DNA of 64,000 bases from Peteryoungia ipomoeae. GTDB taxonomy: Bacteria > Pseudomonadota > Alphaproteobacteria > Rhizobiales > Rhizobiaceae. The notes beneath the pieces are model-generated. The model saw nothing but the letters and a program-made list of their open reading frames with translations. It was not told the origin of the DNA and ran no database searches. Location: the NCBI RefSeq assembly GCF_004912165.1, contig NZ_STGV01000002.1:372001-436000 (forward strand). Direction: 5' to 3'. Shown here piece by piece: positions 35,800 to 43,960 of the stretch (within the stretch, counting starts at the first letter, position 1; every line of letters starts with the position of its first letter). The position numbers were made by a program, and so were the translations under genes.

Positions 35800-37086
35800 A
35801 TGCGCCTGGGCGGACGCCTCTCTGGTGCGATCGAGGTTTTGAACGATATCGAAACTCGTCGCCGTCCTGTCGCCGACGCCCTGAAGGATTGGGGCCTGGC
35901 GCATCGCTTTGCCGGCTCGGGTGACCGGGCAGCCATCGGCAACATTGTCTATGACGCGCTGCGCATGAAGCTCTCCCATGCATATTTGATGGATGACGAC
36001 AGTGCATCCGCCCTCGGCTGGTCCGTCCTGCTGCGCCAATGGGGGATGAGCCTCGATCAGCTGACAAGCGAGCTCGATGGCGACAACTTCGCCCCCGCCC
36101 CGCTTACAGCGGATCAGACAGCTGCCTTCACCTCGCGTGACATTTCTCAGGCGCCACTTCATGTGCAGGGTGACATTCCCGATTGGATTCAGCCTTCGTT
36201 TGAGGAGGCCTTTGGCAGCGACTGGCTGATGGAAGCCAGGGCACTTGCGACACGGCCAACGCTCGACCTTCGCGTCAACACGCTGAAGGCGCATCGGGAG
36301 AAGGTCTTGAAGGCGCTCGACAGATCAGGCGCCCAGGCCTCTCCGATTGCGCGCTTCGGCATGCGTGTCCCCGCCGGCGAAGGTCCATCGCGCCTTCCGA
36401 ACGTGACCGCGGAACTGAGCTTCCAGAAGGGGTGGTTTGAGGTGCAGGATGAAGGGTCGCAGATCGTCGCAGATCTCGTTGATCCGCGTGAGGGCGAGCA
36501 GGTTCTCGATTTCTGCGCAGGCGGAGGCGGCAAGACGCTGGCCATGGCGGCAGCCATGAACAACAAGGGGCAGGTCCATGCCTATGACGCGGACCGCAAG
36601 AGGCTTGCTCCGATCATCGAGCGACTGAAACGCGCCGGCACCCACAATGTTCAGGTTCACGATAGCGCCAAAGGCCTTGCCAATCTCAAGGAGCGCTTCG
36701 ACCGCGTGCTGGTCGACGCCCCCTGCACGGGCACAGGCACCTGGCGCAGGCGCCCGGATACCAAATGGCGCCTTACAGACCGAAACGTTGCCGAGCGAAC
36801 TGAGCAGCAACAGCTCGCCCTCAAGGACGCGGCAGAATATGTCCGCCCAGGTGGCTCTCTCTACTATGTAACCTGTTCGGTATTGCCTGAGGAGAACGAT
36901 CGGCAGGTCCAGGCCTTCTGTGCAGAGAACACGGGCTTTGAAATTGTTCCCGTCGTTTCCGATTGGAAGAGACTGTTTGGTGCGGACAAGCCCATGCCGC
37001 GTTCTCTTGACGGCAAGACTGTCACGTTGAGCCCCGCCAGCATGGATACGGACGGCTTTTTCTTCTGCCGCATGATGCGCACCTGA
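35800..37086 (+). CDS. RsmB/NOP-family RNA m5C methyltransferase
   Basis: 428-residue SAM-dependent RNA cytosine-5 methyltransferase. An N-terminal helical part precedes SAM motif VLDFCAGGGGKTLAMA near 236, VLVDAPCTGTGTWRRRPD (catalytic PC near 306), and VTCSVLPEENDRQV (the second catalytic TC near 357). It resembles RsmB/Sun more than RsmF. Target base is not certain, so no symbol is given. Confidence 0.88.
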   Translation: MRLGGRLSGAIEVLNDIETRRRPVADALKDWGLAHRFAGSGDRAAIGNIVYDALRMKLSHAYLMDDDSASALGWSVLLRQWGMSLDQLTSELDGDNFAPAPLTADQTAAFTSRDISQAPLHVQGDIPDWIQPSFEEAFGSDWLMEARALATRPTLDLRVNTLKAHREKVLKALDRSGAQASPIARFGMRVPAGEGPSRLPNVTAELSFQKGWFEVQDEGSQIVADLVDPREGEQVLDFCAGGGGKTLAMAAAMNNKGQVHAYDADRKRLAPIIERLKRAGTHNVQVHDSAKGLANLKERFDRVLVDAPCTGTGTWRRRPDTKWRLTDRNVAERTEQQQLALKDAAEYVRPGGSLYYVTCSVLPEENDRQVQAFCAENTGFEIVPVVSDWKRLFGADKPMPRSLDGKTVTLSPASMDTDGFFFCRMMRT

Positions 37087-37106
37087 CAAACGTCAATATA
37101 CCGGCC

Positions 37107-37131
37107 ATTTGACTATAGTCGACAATTTGAC
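37107..37131 (+). promoter_or_regulatory. Candidate operator before the imelysin operon
   Basis: A perfect palindrome GACTATAGTC lies at 37111-37120 and a direct repeat ATTTGAC at 37107-37113 and 37125-37131, 18 bases apart. The imelysin ATG is at 37203. Position suggests transcriptional control, perhaps by iron through RirA or Irr, but the sequence does not match a consensus well enough to name the regulator. Confidence 0.4.
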
Positions 37132-37202
37132 ACCAGTTTTCATTTCGGCCAAGTAAGGGCGTCCAATTCAATGGGGCGCTTCGGGCGCCGAAGGGAGACA
37201 CC

Positions 37203-38483
37203 ATGATCCGGAAATCCATTATCCGCGCGTCGGCGGCCTTGCTCATTTCGTCGGCAGCGTTTTTCGCAGGCCCGGCCGTCGCTGCGCCCGCGCCCAAGAG
37301 CGTGCTGACGCACTATGCAGACCTTGCCCACGCGAAGTTCGAAGATTCGCTATCCACCGCGAAAACTCTGGATGCAGCCATCGACGCGTTGATTGCCAAG
37401 CCAAGCGAGGAAACGCTGAAGGCTGCCCGGGCTGCCTGGGTTGCGGCTCGCGTGCCCTATCAGCAGACGGAAGTCTATCGCTTCGGCAATCCGATTGTGG
37501 ATGATTGGGAAGGCAAGGTAAACGCCTGGCCGCTGGATGAGGGCCTGATCGACTATGTCGACGCCGGATACGGCAGCGAGAGCGACGGCAACGCGCTTTA
37601 TGTTGCGAATGTCATCGCCAGCCCGAAGGTCAAGATAAACGGTGAAGAGGTTGATGCCTCGGCGATCACGCCGGAGTTTCTCGCCGAGACTTTGCATGAG
37701 GCCGGTGAAGTCGAAGCCAATGTCGCGACCGGCTATCACGCCATCGAATTTCTGCTCTGGGGTCAGGATCTGAACGGCACCGGTCCCGGCGCTGGCAACC
37801 GACCCTACACTGACTACGACACAGCGAATTGCACCAATGGAAATTGCGACCGCCGCGCCGCCTACCTCAAGGCCGCCTCCACCCTGCTGGTGAAGGATCT
37901 CGAAGAGATGGTAGCCGCCTGGTCGCCAGAGGGCGAAGCGACGAAAGCTGTTCTGGCCGACGAGAACAAGGGGATCTCGGCAATTCTGACCGGTATGGGC
38001 TCTCTCTCCTACGGCGAACTCGCCGGCGAGCGCATGAAGCTGGGCGTGCTGCTGCACGACCCGGAAGAGGAGCATGATTGCTTCTCCGACAACACGCATG
38101 CCTCGCATCTGAACGATGCCGTCGGCATCGCATCCGCCTATACCGGCGAATACACACGTGTCGATGGCACCAGAATGACTGGTCCGTCGCTGTCCGAACT
38201 CGTTGCTGCCAAGGATGCGGCGCTCGATACCGAAATGAAGGACAAGCTCGACAAGACGCTCGCCGCCATGAACACCATGGCGGAGCGCGCCCAAGCGACC
38301 GAAGCCTATGATCAGATGATCGGCGAAGGCAATGCAGAGGGCAATGCCACCGTTCAAGCCGCCATCGACGGCCTCGTCGACCAGACCCAGACCATCCAGC
38401 GCATCATCGCGTCGCTGGATCTCGGCACGATCGAGCTTGAAGGCTCCGACAGCCTTGATAATCCTGGCGCAGTCTTCCAGTAA
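37203..38483 (+). CDS. Imelysin-family periplasmic protein (iron-regulated type)
   Basis: 426 residues with a signal peptide (SAALLISSAAFFAGPAVAAP). The imelysin GxHxxE motif is intact as GYHAIEFLLWGQD near residue 177. Proteins of this type (IrpA, ICMP-like) are periplasmic and induced by iron limitation; they are proposed to bind iron or a chelate, but the mechanism is unproven. First gene of a four-gene operon; GGGAG ribosome site. Confidence 0.9.
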   Translation: MIRKSIIRASAALLISSAAFFAGPAVAAPAPKSVLTHYADLAHAKFEDSLSTAKTLDAAIDALIAKPSEETLKAARAAWVAARVPYQQTEVYRFGNPIVDDWEGKVNAWPLDEGLIDYVDAGYGSESDGNALYVANVIASPKVKINGEEVDASAITPEFLAETLHEAGEVEANVATGYHAIEFLLWGQDLNGTGPGAGNRPYTDYDTANCTNGNCDRRAAYLKAASTLLVKDLEEMVAAWSPEGEATKAVLADENKGISAILTGMGSLSYGELAGERMKLGVLLHDPEEEHDCFSDNTHASHLNDAVGIASAYTGEYTRVDGTRMTGPSLSELVAAKDAALDTEMKDKLDKTLAAMNTMAERAQATEAYDQMIGEGNAEGNATVQAAIDGLVDQTQTIQRIIASLDLGTIELEGSDSLDNPGAVFQ

Positions 38484-38494
38484 GCAGAAAAGGC

Positions 38495-38519
38495 GGGTCG
38501 CCCAGAACACGGGCGACCC
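38495..38519 (+). other. Intercistronic hairpin before the di-haem gene
   Basis: GGGTCGCCC (38495-38503) pairs perfectly with GGGCGACCC (38511-38519), ending 9 bases before the ATG at 38529, with no T run. No normal ribosome site is seen in front of that ATG, so the hairpin may tune translation of the di-haem gene or protect the upstream mRNA. Confidence 0.65.
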
Positions 38520-38528
38520 TATCCTCCG

Positions 38529-40055
38529 ATGAGATCGTTTCACCGCCTCAGCTCAAGCCTTGCGACCGTGCTTACCATCGCCGTAGCGACCGGAGCGGCG
38601 GCCGCTGACGAACAACTGAGGCGGAGCGACCTTACGCCGAAGGACCGTGCCCGCGTTGAGGCCGTCACCCGTCCCACGGAGGATTTTTTCAGGGCCGAGA
38701 CCTTCGAGCTTATGCAGGGCGGTGCCGGCACCTCCAGGCGCGGTGTCAGCGCCGATTCCTTCTCCGACTTCTCTGCAAACATCACCTTCGCCGAAGAGGA
38801 AAAGTTCAAGCTCGGCAACGCGCTGTTCCGCAAACTCTGGGTCTCCTCCCCCTCCTCGACCCAGGCATCCGACGGCCTCGGCCCACTGTTCAACGCGCGG
38901 GCCTGCCAGAGCTGCCATCTGAAGGATGGCCGTGGCCATCCGCCGGAGGGCGACCGCGATCATACCTCGATGTTCTTTCGGCTGGCGCGCGCTGCAGCGA
39001 CGGCGGATGAGCAGGCGAAGCTCGATCGTCTGGACGTCCCTTTCCTGCCGGACCCCGTCTATGGCGGCCAGTTGCAGGACCAGGCGGTCCCTGGCTTGGC
39101 CGCTGAAGGGCGCATGACCATCAGCTATGTCGAGCGTGCCATGACGCTTGCAGGTGGCGAGACGGTCATGCTGCGAACACCGCGCTATTCCGTCAGCGAT
39201 CTTAATTACGGCCCGCTCGATCCGACCACGACGCTCTCCCCACGCATTGCCAATCCGATGATCGGGCTTGGCCTGATCGAAGCCATCCCGGAGGAGGACA
39301 TCCTCGCCCTTGCTGATCCGGAGGATCACGATGGAGATGGCATTTCCGGCAAGGCCCAGCGTGCCCGTGACCACCGCACCGGAGAGATCAAGCTCGGCCG
39401 CTTTGGCTGGAAGGCGCAGAACGCCTCTGTCCGGGACCAGAGCTCCAGCGCCTTTGCTGGCGATATCGGACTATCGACACCGGACGATCCGCGCCATTTT
39501 GGCGACTGCACCGAACAGCAGGCCGACTGCTTCGAAACGGCGACCGGAGTCCAGCTACGGCTGGGCGATACCGAAGCACCGGATCCCGTGCTCGATCTCG
39601 TGACATTCTATGCCCAAAACCTCGCTGTGCCGAAGCGGCGGGACGTGGACGACGCCCGGGTGCTGCGCGGCAAGGAAGTCTTTTATGCCAGCGGCTGCAT
39701 CGCCTGCCACCGACCGAAATTCGTCACAAGCCGCCGGGCGGGCAACAAGGCACAAGCCTTTCAACTCATCTGGCCGTATTCGGATTTTCTGCTTCATGAC
39801 ATGGGTGAGGACCTCGCCGATGGCCAGCCGGTCGCCGATGCGACCGGACGGGAGTGGCGCACGCCGCCGCTCTGGGGTATCGGTCTGACGCAGGTGGTGA
39901 GCCGCCATAGCTTCTTTCTGCATGACGGGCGCGCACGGAACCTGACGGAAGCTATTCTCTGGCACGGCGGCGAAGCTGAGGCCGCCCGCAATGCGTTTGC
40001 CGCCGCCACGCCGGAGGACCGCAAGGCCCTGATCACATTCCTGGAGTCACTCTGA
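38529..40055 (+). CDS. Di-haem oxidoreductase family protein (c-type cytochrome)
   Basis: 508 residues with a Sec signal peptide (LATVLTIAVATGAAAADE). Two haem-c attachment motifs are present: CQSCH near residue 127 and CIACH near 390. This is the DUF1111/di-haem oxidoreductase family, periplasmic, often encoded between two imelysin genes. The reaction is unknown; peroxidase-like or thiol redox roles have been suggested for relatives. The stop overlaps the next ATG (TGATG). Confidence 0.9.
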   Translation: MRSFHRLSSSLATVLTIAVATGAAAADEQLRRSDLTPKDRARVEAVTRPTEDFFRAETFELMQGGAGTSRRGVSADSFSDFSANITFAEEEKFKLGNALFRKLWVSSPSSTQASDGLGPLFNARACQSCHLKDGRGHPPEGDRDHTSMFFRLARAAATADEQAKLDRLDVPFLPDPVYGGQLQDQAVPGLAAEGRMTISYVERAMTLAGGETVMLRTPRYSVSDLNYGPLDPTTTLSPRIANPMIGLGLIEAIPEEDILALADPEDHDGDGISGKAQRARDHRTGEIKLGRFGWKAQNASVRDQSSSAFAGDIGLSTPDDPRHFGDCTEQQADCFETATGVQLRLGDTEAPDPVLDLVTFYAQNLAVPKRRDVDDARVLRGKEVFYASGCIACHRPKFVTSRRAGNKAQAFQLIWPYSDFLLHDMGEDLADGQPVADATGREWRTPPLWGIGLTQVVSRHSFFLHDGRARNLTEAILWHGGEAEAARNAFAAATPEDRKALITFLESL

Positions 40056-41161
40056 TGCGCACTTTCACGCACCTTGCCCTTGTCGCTGCCGTCCTTATGC
40101 CCCTGCCCGCGCTGGCGCAGGAAACGGCATCCACAGTCGGCGTGCTCGACACCGCCAAGGTGCCATCCGTCATGGCGCGCGCCGTCGATGATTTCATTCG
40201 ACCCGGATACCGCCAATTCACCGAAGAAGCCGAGACCATGGAGGAATCCATGGTCAGGCTCTGCGGCGCACCATCTCGCGATCACCTCCTGAATGCGCAG
40301 GCGACATTCGGCAATCTCGTCGCAGCCTGGTCGCGGATTGAAATCGTGCGGGTCGGTCCGGTTCTCGATAACAACCGTTTCGAGCGCATCCTGTTTTTCC
40401 CAGACCGCAAGGGTACCGGCCTGAAACAGGTGCAGGCAGCGCTCGCGAAGCCCGATCCGAGCGTCACCTCGGTCGAGACGCTGAAAGGCAAGAGTGTCGC
40501 CATGCAGGGGCTGGGGGCGCTTGAATTCGTCCTGTTCGGAACAGGCTCGGAAAGCCTCGAGATGGAGGGCAATGCCTATCGCTGCCAGTATGGCACGGCG
40601 ATCGCGGCCAATCTCAAGCGTCTCGGCGGGGAATTGGTCGCTGCCTGGGACATGCCTGAGGGTGTCGCCGCTGCCTGGAAGACACCCGGACCTCACAACC
40701 CGATCTATCGGGACGAAGCGGAGGCCGCCAAGGAATTGCTCGGCATACTCGTGCATGCAGCCGAGACAATCCGCGACCAGCGCATCGAACAATTCTACAA
40801 GGGTGTTCCGAAGAAGGCGCAGCCGCGCCAGGCAATCTACTGGCGTTCGGGCAACACCTTCCGGTCCATCAACGCGAACATCGAAGGCCTTCGTGATCTG
40901 CTCGACACATCGGGCATGGTAGAACTCCTCGCCGAAGGCAATCGCTCCGTCGTTTCCTCGACCGATTTCGTCGCGCGGTCCCTGTCGCGGGTATCGGCCG
41001 ACATCAAGCCAGACGTGGCCGCGATCTTTGAAGACCCGACCCAGATCGCCAAGCTCGACTTCCTGCTGCTGAACAGCCGCGACCTGATTCTCCGGCTCAA
41101 CAACGATCTCGGCGGCGGCATCGGGCTTGCCGCCGGCTTCTCCTTCTCCGACGGCGACTGA
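40055..41161 (+). CDS. Imelysin-family protein lacking the motif histidine
   Basis: 368 residues with a signal peptide (LALVAAVLMPLPALAQE). It aligns with imelysin proteins, but the GxHxxE position reads GLGALEFVLFGTGSE (about 152-166): the Glu remains while the His is replaced. It is probably the partner of the first imelysin protein, with a changed or lost metal site. Start overlaps the di-haem stop by one base. Confidence 0.85.
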   Translation: MRTFTHLALVAAVLMPLPALAQETASTVGVLDTAKVPSVMARAVDDFIRPGYRQFTEEAETMEESMVRLCGAPSRDHLLNAQATFGNLVAAWSRIEIVRVGPVLDNNRFERILFFPDRKGTGLKQVQAALAKPDPSVTSVETLKGKSVAMQGLGALEFVLFGTGSESLEMEGNAYRCQYGTAIAANLKRLGGELVAAWDMPEGVAAAWKTPGPHNPIYRDEAEAAKELLGILVHAAETIRDQRIEQFYKGVPKKAQPRQAIYWRSGNTFRSINANIEGLRDLLDTSGMVELLAEGNRSVVSSTDFVARSLSRVSADIKPDVAAIFEDPTQIAKLDFLLLNSRDLILRLNNDLGGGIGLAAGFSFSDGD

Positions 41162-41162
41162 G

Positions 41163-42239
41163 ATGATCGACACACCGCTCATCGATCGTCGCGCCTTTCT
41201 GCGGGCCGCCGGTCTCTCCTTCGTCGCAGGCCTGGCGCCGCGCGCAGCCTTTGCCCTGGAGCGTGCAGATGCGGTTTATGCCAGTGGCCTCAAGCGCCCC
41301 GATGGCAGCTTTGCCATTGGCCTCGTGAGCGAACAGGGGGGCCTGATCGACGAGATCGCCTTGCCGGGGCGTGTCCATGGACTCTGCCATAGCGCTACGA
41401 ATGGACTTTCGGTCGCTTTTGCCCGGCGACCCGGTACATTTGCTGTGATCTTCGACGCCAGGAAGCATGTCGAACCGCGCATCATCGCGGCGGCCGAAGG
41501 GCGACACTATTTCGGCCATGGCGCCTTTTCGCCTGACGGCAAGCTCTTTTATGCCAGCGAAAACGACTTTGACGCCAATGCCGGCGTCATCGGCATCTAT
41601 GACTGTCTCTCCGGCTTCGAGCGCCTGGGCGAGGTGCCGGCCCATGGCATCGGCACGCATGACATCACCGTCACCGATGACGGCCTGCTGGTCATTGCCA
41701 ATGGCGGGATCGAGACGCATCCGGATTTCGGCCGCACCAAGCTCAACCTCGACCATATGGAGCCATCGCTTGTTCTGGCCGACGCGAAGAGCGGCGCGCT
41801 GATCGAGAAGCACGCGCTGCCACCTGAACTCAGACAGCTTTCCACACGCCATCTCGACGTGGGCTCAGACGGGCGGATCTGGTTCGCCTGCCAGTATGAA
41901 GGAGCGCGCACTGATCGACCGCCGCTCGTTGGGCATTTTGCCAGAGGCGAGGCCGTCACTTACGTTCACTTTCCCGACGAGACGACGGACCGGCTCGGCA
42001 ATTATGTCGGCGCCATCGCCGTCAACCGGACGCAGGGCCTCGTCGGCATCGTTTCGCCGAAAAACGGGCTTTGGGCGGTGCTGGATGGCAGGGATGGTCG
42101 ACTCCTGTCAGAAACAATTCTGCCGGATGCGGCGGGCATTGCCCCCTCGCCTGACAGTTTTGCCGTCTCCTCCTATCGTGGCAATTTCCTCGACCGACAA
42201 AGCCCTGTCGCCTGGGACCAGCACATCATACGCCTCTGA
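41163..42239 (+). CDS. DUF1513 beta-propeller-like protein with Tat-type signal
   Basis: 358 residues. The N-terminus DRRAFLRAAGLSFVAGLAP has a twin-arginine signal, so it is exported folded. DUF1513 proteins are predicted beta-propellers, here with repeated FSPDGKLFYASEND-like blades. Last gene of the imelysin/di-haem operon, 1 base after the previous stop. Conserved grouping with imelysin genes suggests a shared periplasmic iron or redox role. Function unknown. Confidence 0.87.
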   Translation: MIDTPLIDRRAFLRAAGLSFVAGLAPRAAFALERADAVYASGLKRPDGSFAIGLVSEQGGLIDEIALPGRVHGLCHSATNGLSVAFARRPGTFAVIFDARKHVEPRIIAAAEGRHYFGHGAFSPDGKLFYASENDFDANAGVIGIYDCLSGFERLGEVPAHGIGTHDITVTDDGLLVIANGGIETHPDFGRTKLNLDHMEPSLVLADAKSGALIEKHALPPELRQLSTRHLDVGSDGRIWFACQYEGARTDRPPLVGHFARGEAVTYVHFPDETTDRLGNYVGAIAVNRTQGLVGIVSPKNGLWAVLDGRDGRLLSETILPDAAGIAPSPDSFAVSSYRGNFLDRQSPVAWDQHIIRL

Positions 42240-42268
42240 CACTGGCCGAACCGGGAGGGACGCCCTAG

Positions 42269-42730
42269 ATGCCTGCCATGTCCAAGTTCCTGAGCTACAT
42301 TCTCTTTATCGGTTTCGTCGTCGGCGCGGGCCTCATTGCAGGCATCACAAACATGCCGGGCGATTGGTACCAGTCCCTGCAGAAGCCGTTCTTCAATCCG
42401 CCCTCCTGGCTGTTTGGTCCGGTCTGGACGACGCTCTACGTGATGATCGGTGTGGCCGGTGCGCGGATCTGGCAGCGCTCACCGAAATCGGCTGCCATGC
42501 AGCTCTGGTTCGCGCAGATGGCCTTCAACCTGATGTGGTCGCCTGCCTTCTTCGGCCTGCAGAATCCGGAATTGGCGCTTGCCGTCATTGCTGGCATGCT
42601 GATCACGATCGTCGCCTTCATGGTCAAGGCACGGCCTATTGACCGGATCTCCACCCTGCTTTTTGTGCCCTATCTCGCTTGGGTCGCCTTCGCGAGCGTG
42701 CTCAATCTCTCAATCGCCTGGCTGAATTGA
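42269..42730 (+). CDS. TspO/MBR family tryptophan-rich sensory protein
   Basis: 153 residues with five membrane segments. W/P-rich core: SLQKPFFNPPSWLFGPVWTTLYV (broken here across 33-55) and FNLMWSPAFFGLQNPELAL. TspO binds porphyrins and cholesterol-like ligands and in alphaproteobacteria affects tetrapyrrole and stress regulation. ATG 42269 or the ATG at 42278 are both possible starts. Follows DUF1513 by 29 bases, possibly co-transcribed. Confidence 0.92.
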   Translation: MPAMSKFLSYILFIGFVVGAGLIAGITNMPGDWYQSLQKPFFNPPSWLFGPVWTTLYVMIGVAGARIWQRSPKSAAMQLWFAQMAFNLMWSPAFFGLQNPELALAVIAGMLITIVAFMVKARPIDRISTLLFVPYLAWVAFASVLNLSIAWLN

Positions 42731-42799
42731 ATTTGCCGACAGCTGGCTTGCCTGCCATCGATGGCCATGCCACTTTCGCCCGCGACAAGGACGGGTGGC

Positions 42800-43249
42800 A
42801 TGGTAGACATTGATCAGGACGCGGTTGAGGCGCGCATACGGGGCAGTTTCGCGCGGCAGGGAGCAATGGCGACGCTTGGCGCAACGCTGTCGAGCATCAG
42901 CCCGGGCGTGGTCGAAATCGAACTCGGCTTCGACGAGAAGCTGACGCAACAGCACGGTTTCCTGCATGCCGGCGTGATTTCCGCCGCCCTCGACACGGCC
43001 TGCAGCTATGCGGCCTATACCGTGACTGATCAGGAAGCTTCGCTGCTCACAATCGAGTTCAAGGTCAATCTGATGTCGCCCGGCCGCGGCGAACGTTTCC
43101 TGTTTCGCGGCGAAATCACAAAGCCCGGCTCCAACATCATCGTTGCCGACGGGCGCGGCTATGCACTGACCGATGGACCGGCCAAGCTGATCGCGTCCAT
43201 GACCAGCACGCTGATGGTGATCCGCGGACGCGAAGGAATTTCCGGATGA
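42800..43249 (+). CDS. PaaI-type hotdog thioesterase
   Basis: 149 residues with one hotdog fold. QQHGFLHAGVISAALDTACSYAAYT near residues 48-72 (broken motif) and the strand SLLTIEFKVNLMSPG match the PaaI/YdiI acyl-CoA thioesterases. The acyl substrate is not clear. I prefer the ATG at 42800 (AAGGA 8 bases upstream); an in-frame ATG at 42761 adds 13 residues. Stop overlaps the next ATG by 4 bases. Confidence 0.85.
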   Translation: MVDIDQDAVEARIRGSFARQGAMATLGATLSSISPGVVEIELGFDEKLTQQHGFLHAGVISAALDTACSYAAYTVTDQEASLLTIEFKVNLMSPGRGERFLFRGEITKPGSNIIVADGRGYALTDGPAKLIASMTSTLMVIRGREGISG

Positions 43250-43884
43250 TCCACGAAATGAAGCCGATTGCCGGCAAACAAGTGCTTTTCGTCATGGCCG
43301 CCGATCCTGAATACGGCGCCTTCCTGCGCACCCGCATTGCACCCCTGATGACCGGCATCGGACCGGTCGAGGCGGCGATCGTCCTCACCCGCGAGCTGAC
43401 ACGGCTCGCGCATCGGGACGACCTGCCGGATCTCGTCGTCTCCCTTGGCTCGGCCGGATCGGCGAAGCTGGAGCAGACGGAAATCTATCAGGTCTCGACC
43501 GTCTCCTATCGTGATATGGACGCGTCTGCCTTCGGCTTCGAAAAGGGGCGCACCCCGCTTCTCGACCTACCGGCCACGGTCGAGCTTCCATTGCGGATCC
43601 CGGGTCTGGCCACAGCCAGCCTGTCGACCGGCGCCAATGTCGTCTCCGGCGCCGCCTATCAGTCGATCGAGGCCGATATGGTCGACATGGAGACCTTTGC
43701 AATCCTGCGGGCCTGCCATGCCTTTGACATTCCGCTGATCGGTCTGCGCGGCATTTCCGACGGGCGCCACGACGTCAACCACATCGATGACTGGACGCAG
43801 TATCTGCATGTCATCGACAAGAAGCTAGCGCTCGCTGTCGACAGCCTGCAGACCGCACTGGAAGACGGTGTCTTCTGGTTCTGA
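43246..43884 (+). CDS. MTA/SAH nucleosidase-like phosphorylase
   Basis: 212 residues of the PNP/UDP phosphorylase fold. Key residues: Glu in the VDMETFAIL motif (about 145-150) and the catalytic Asp in RGISDGRHDVNH (about 168-179), as in 5'-methylthioadenosine/S-adenosylhomocysteine nucleosidases. The glycine-rich SLGSAGSAKL phosphate region is present. Slightly shorter than E. coli MtnN, so I give no symbol. Coupled to the thioesterase by ATGA. Confidence 0.82.
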   Translation: MIHEMKPIAGKQVLFVMAADPEYGAFLRTRIAPLMTGIGPVEAAIVLTRELTRLAHRDDLPDLVVSLGSAGSAKLEQTEIYQVSTVSYRDMDASAFGFEKGRTPLLDLPATVELPLRIPGLATASLSTGANVVSGAAYQSIEADMVDMETFAILRACHAFDIPLIGLRGISDGRHDVNHIDDWTQYLHVIDKKLALAVDSLQTALEDGVFWF

Positions 43885-43904
43885 GCAGGCGCACAAAAAA
43901 TCGA

Positions 43905-43920
43905 GATTCTCTCGGGATTC
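43905..43920. promoter_or_regulatory. Two GANTC sites and a weak promoter before guaA
   Basis: GATTC occurs at 43905-43909 and 43916-43920, inside a near-direct repeat. A weak sigma-70 pair TTGAAA at 43926-43931 and TAAAGG 17 bases later leads to the guaA ATG at 43961. GANTC is the CcrM methylation site in alphaproteobacteria, but two sites alone do not prove cell-cycle control. Confidence 0.35.
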
Positions 43921-43960
43921 TGCCATTGAAAGATGGCCCCGATTTCTTTAAAGGCTCGCC

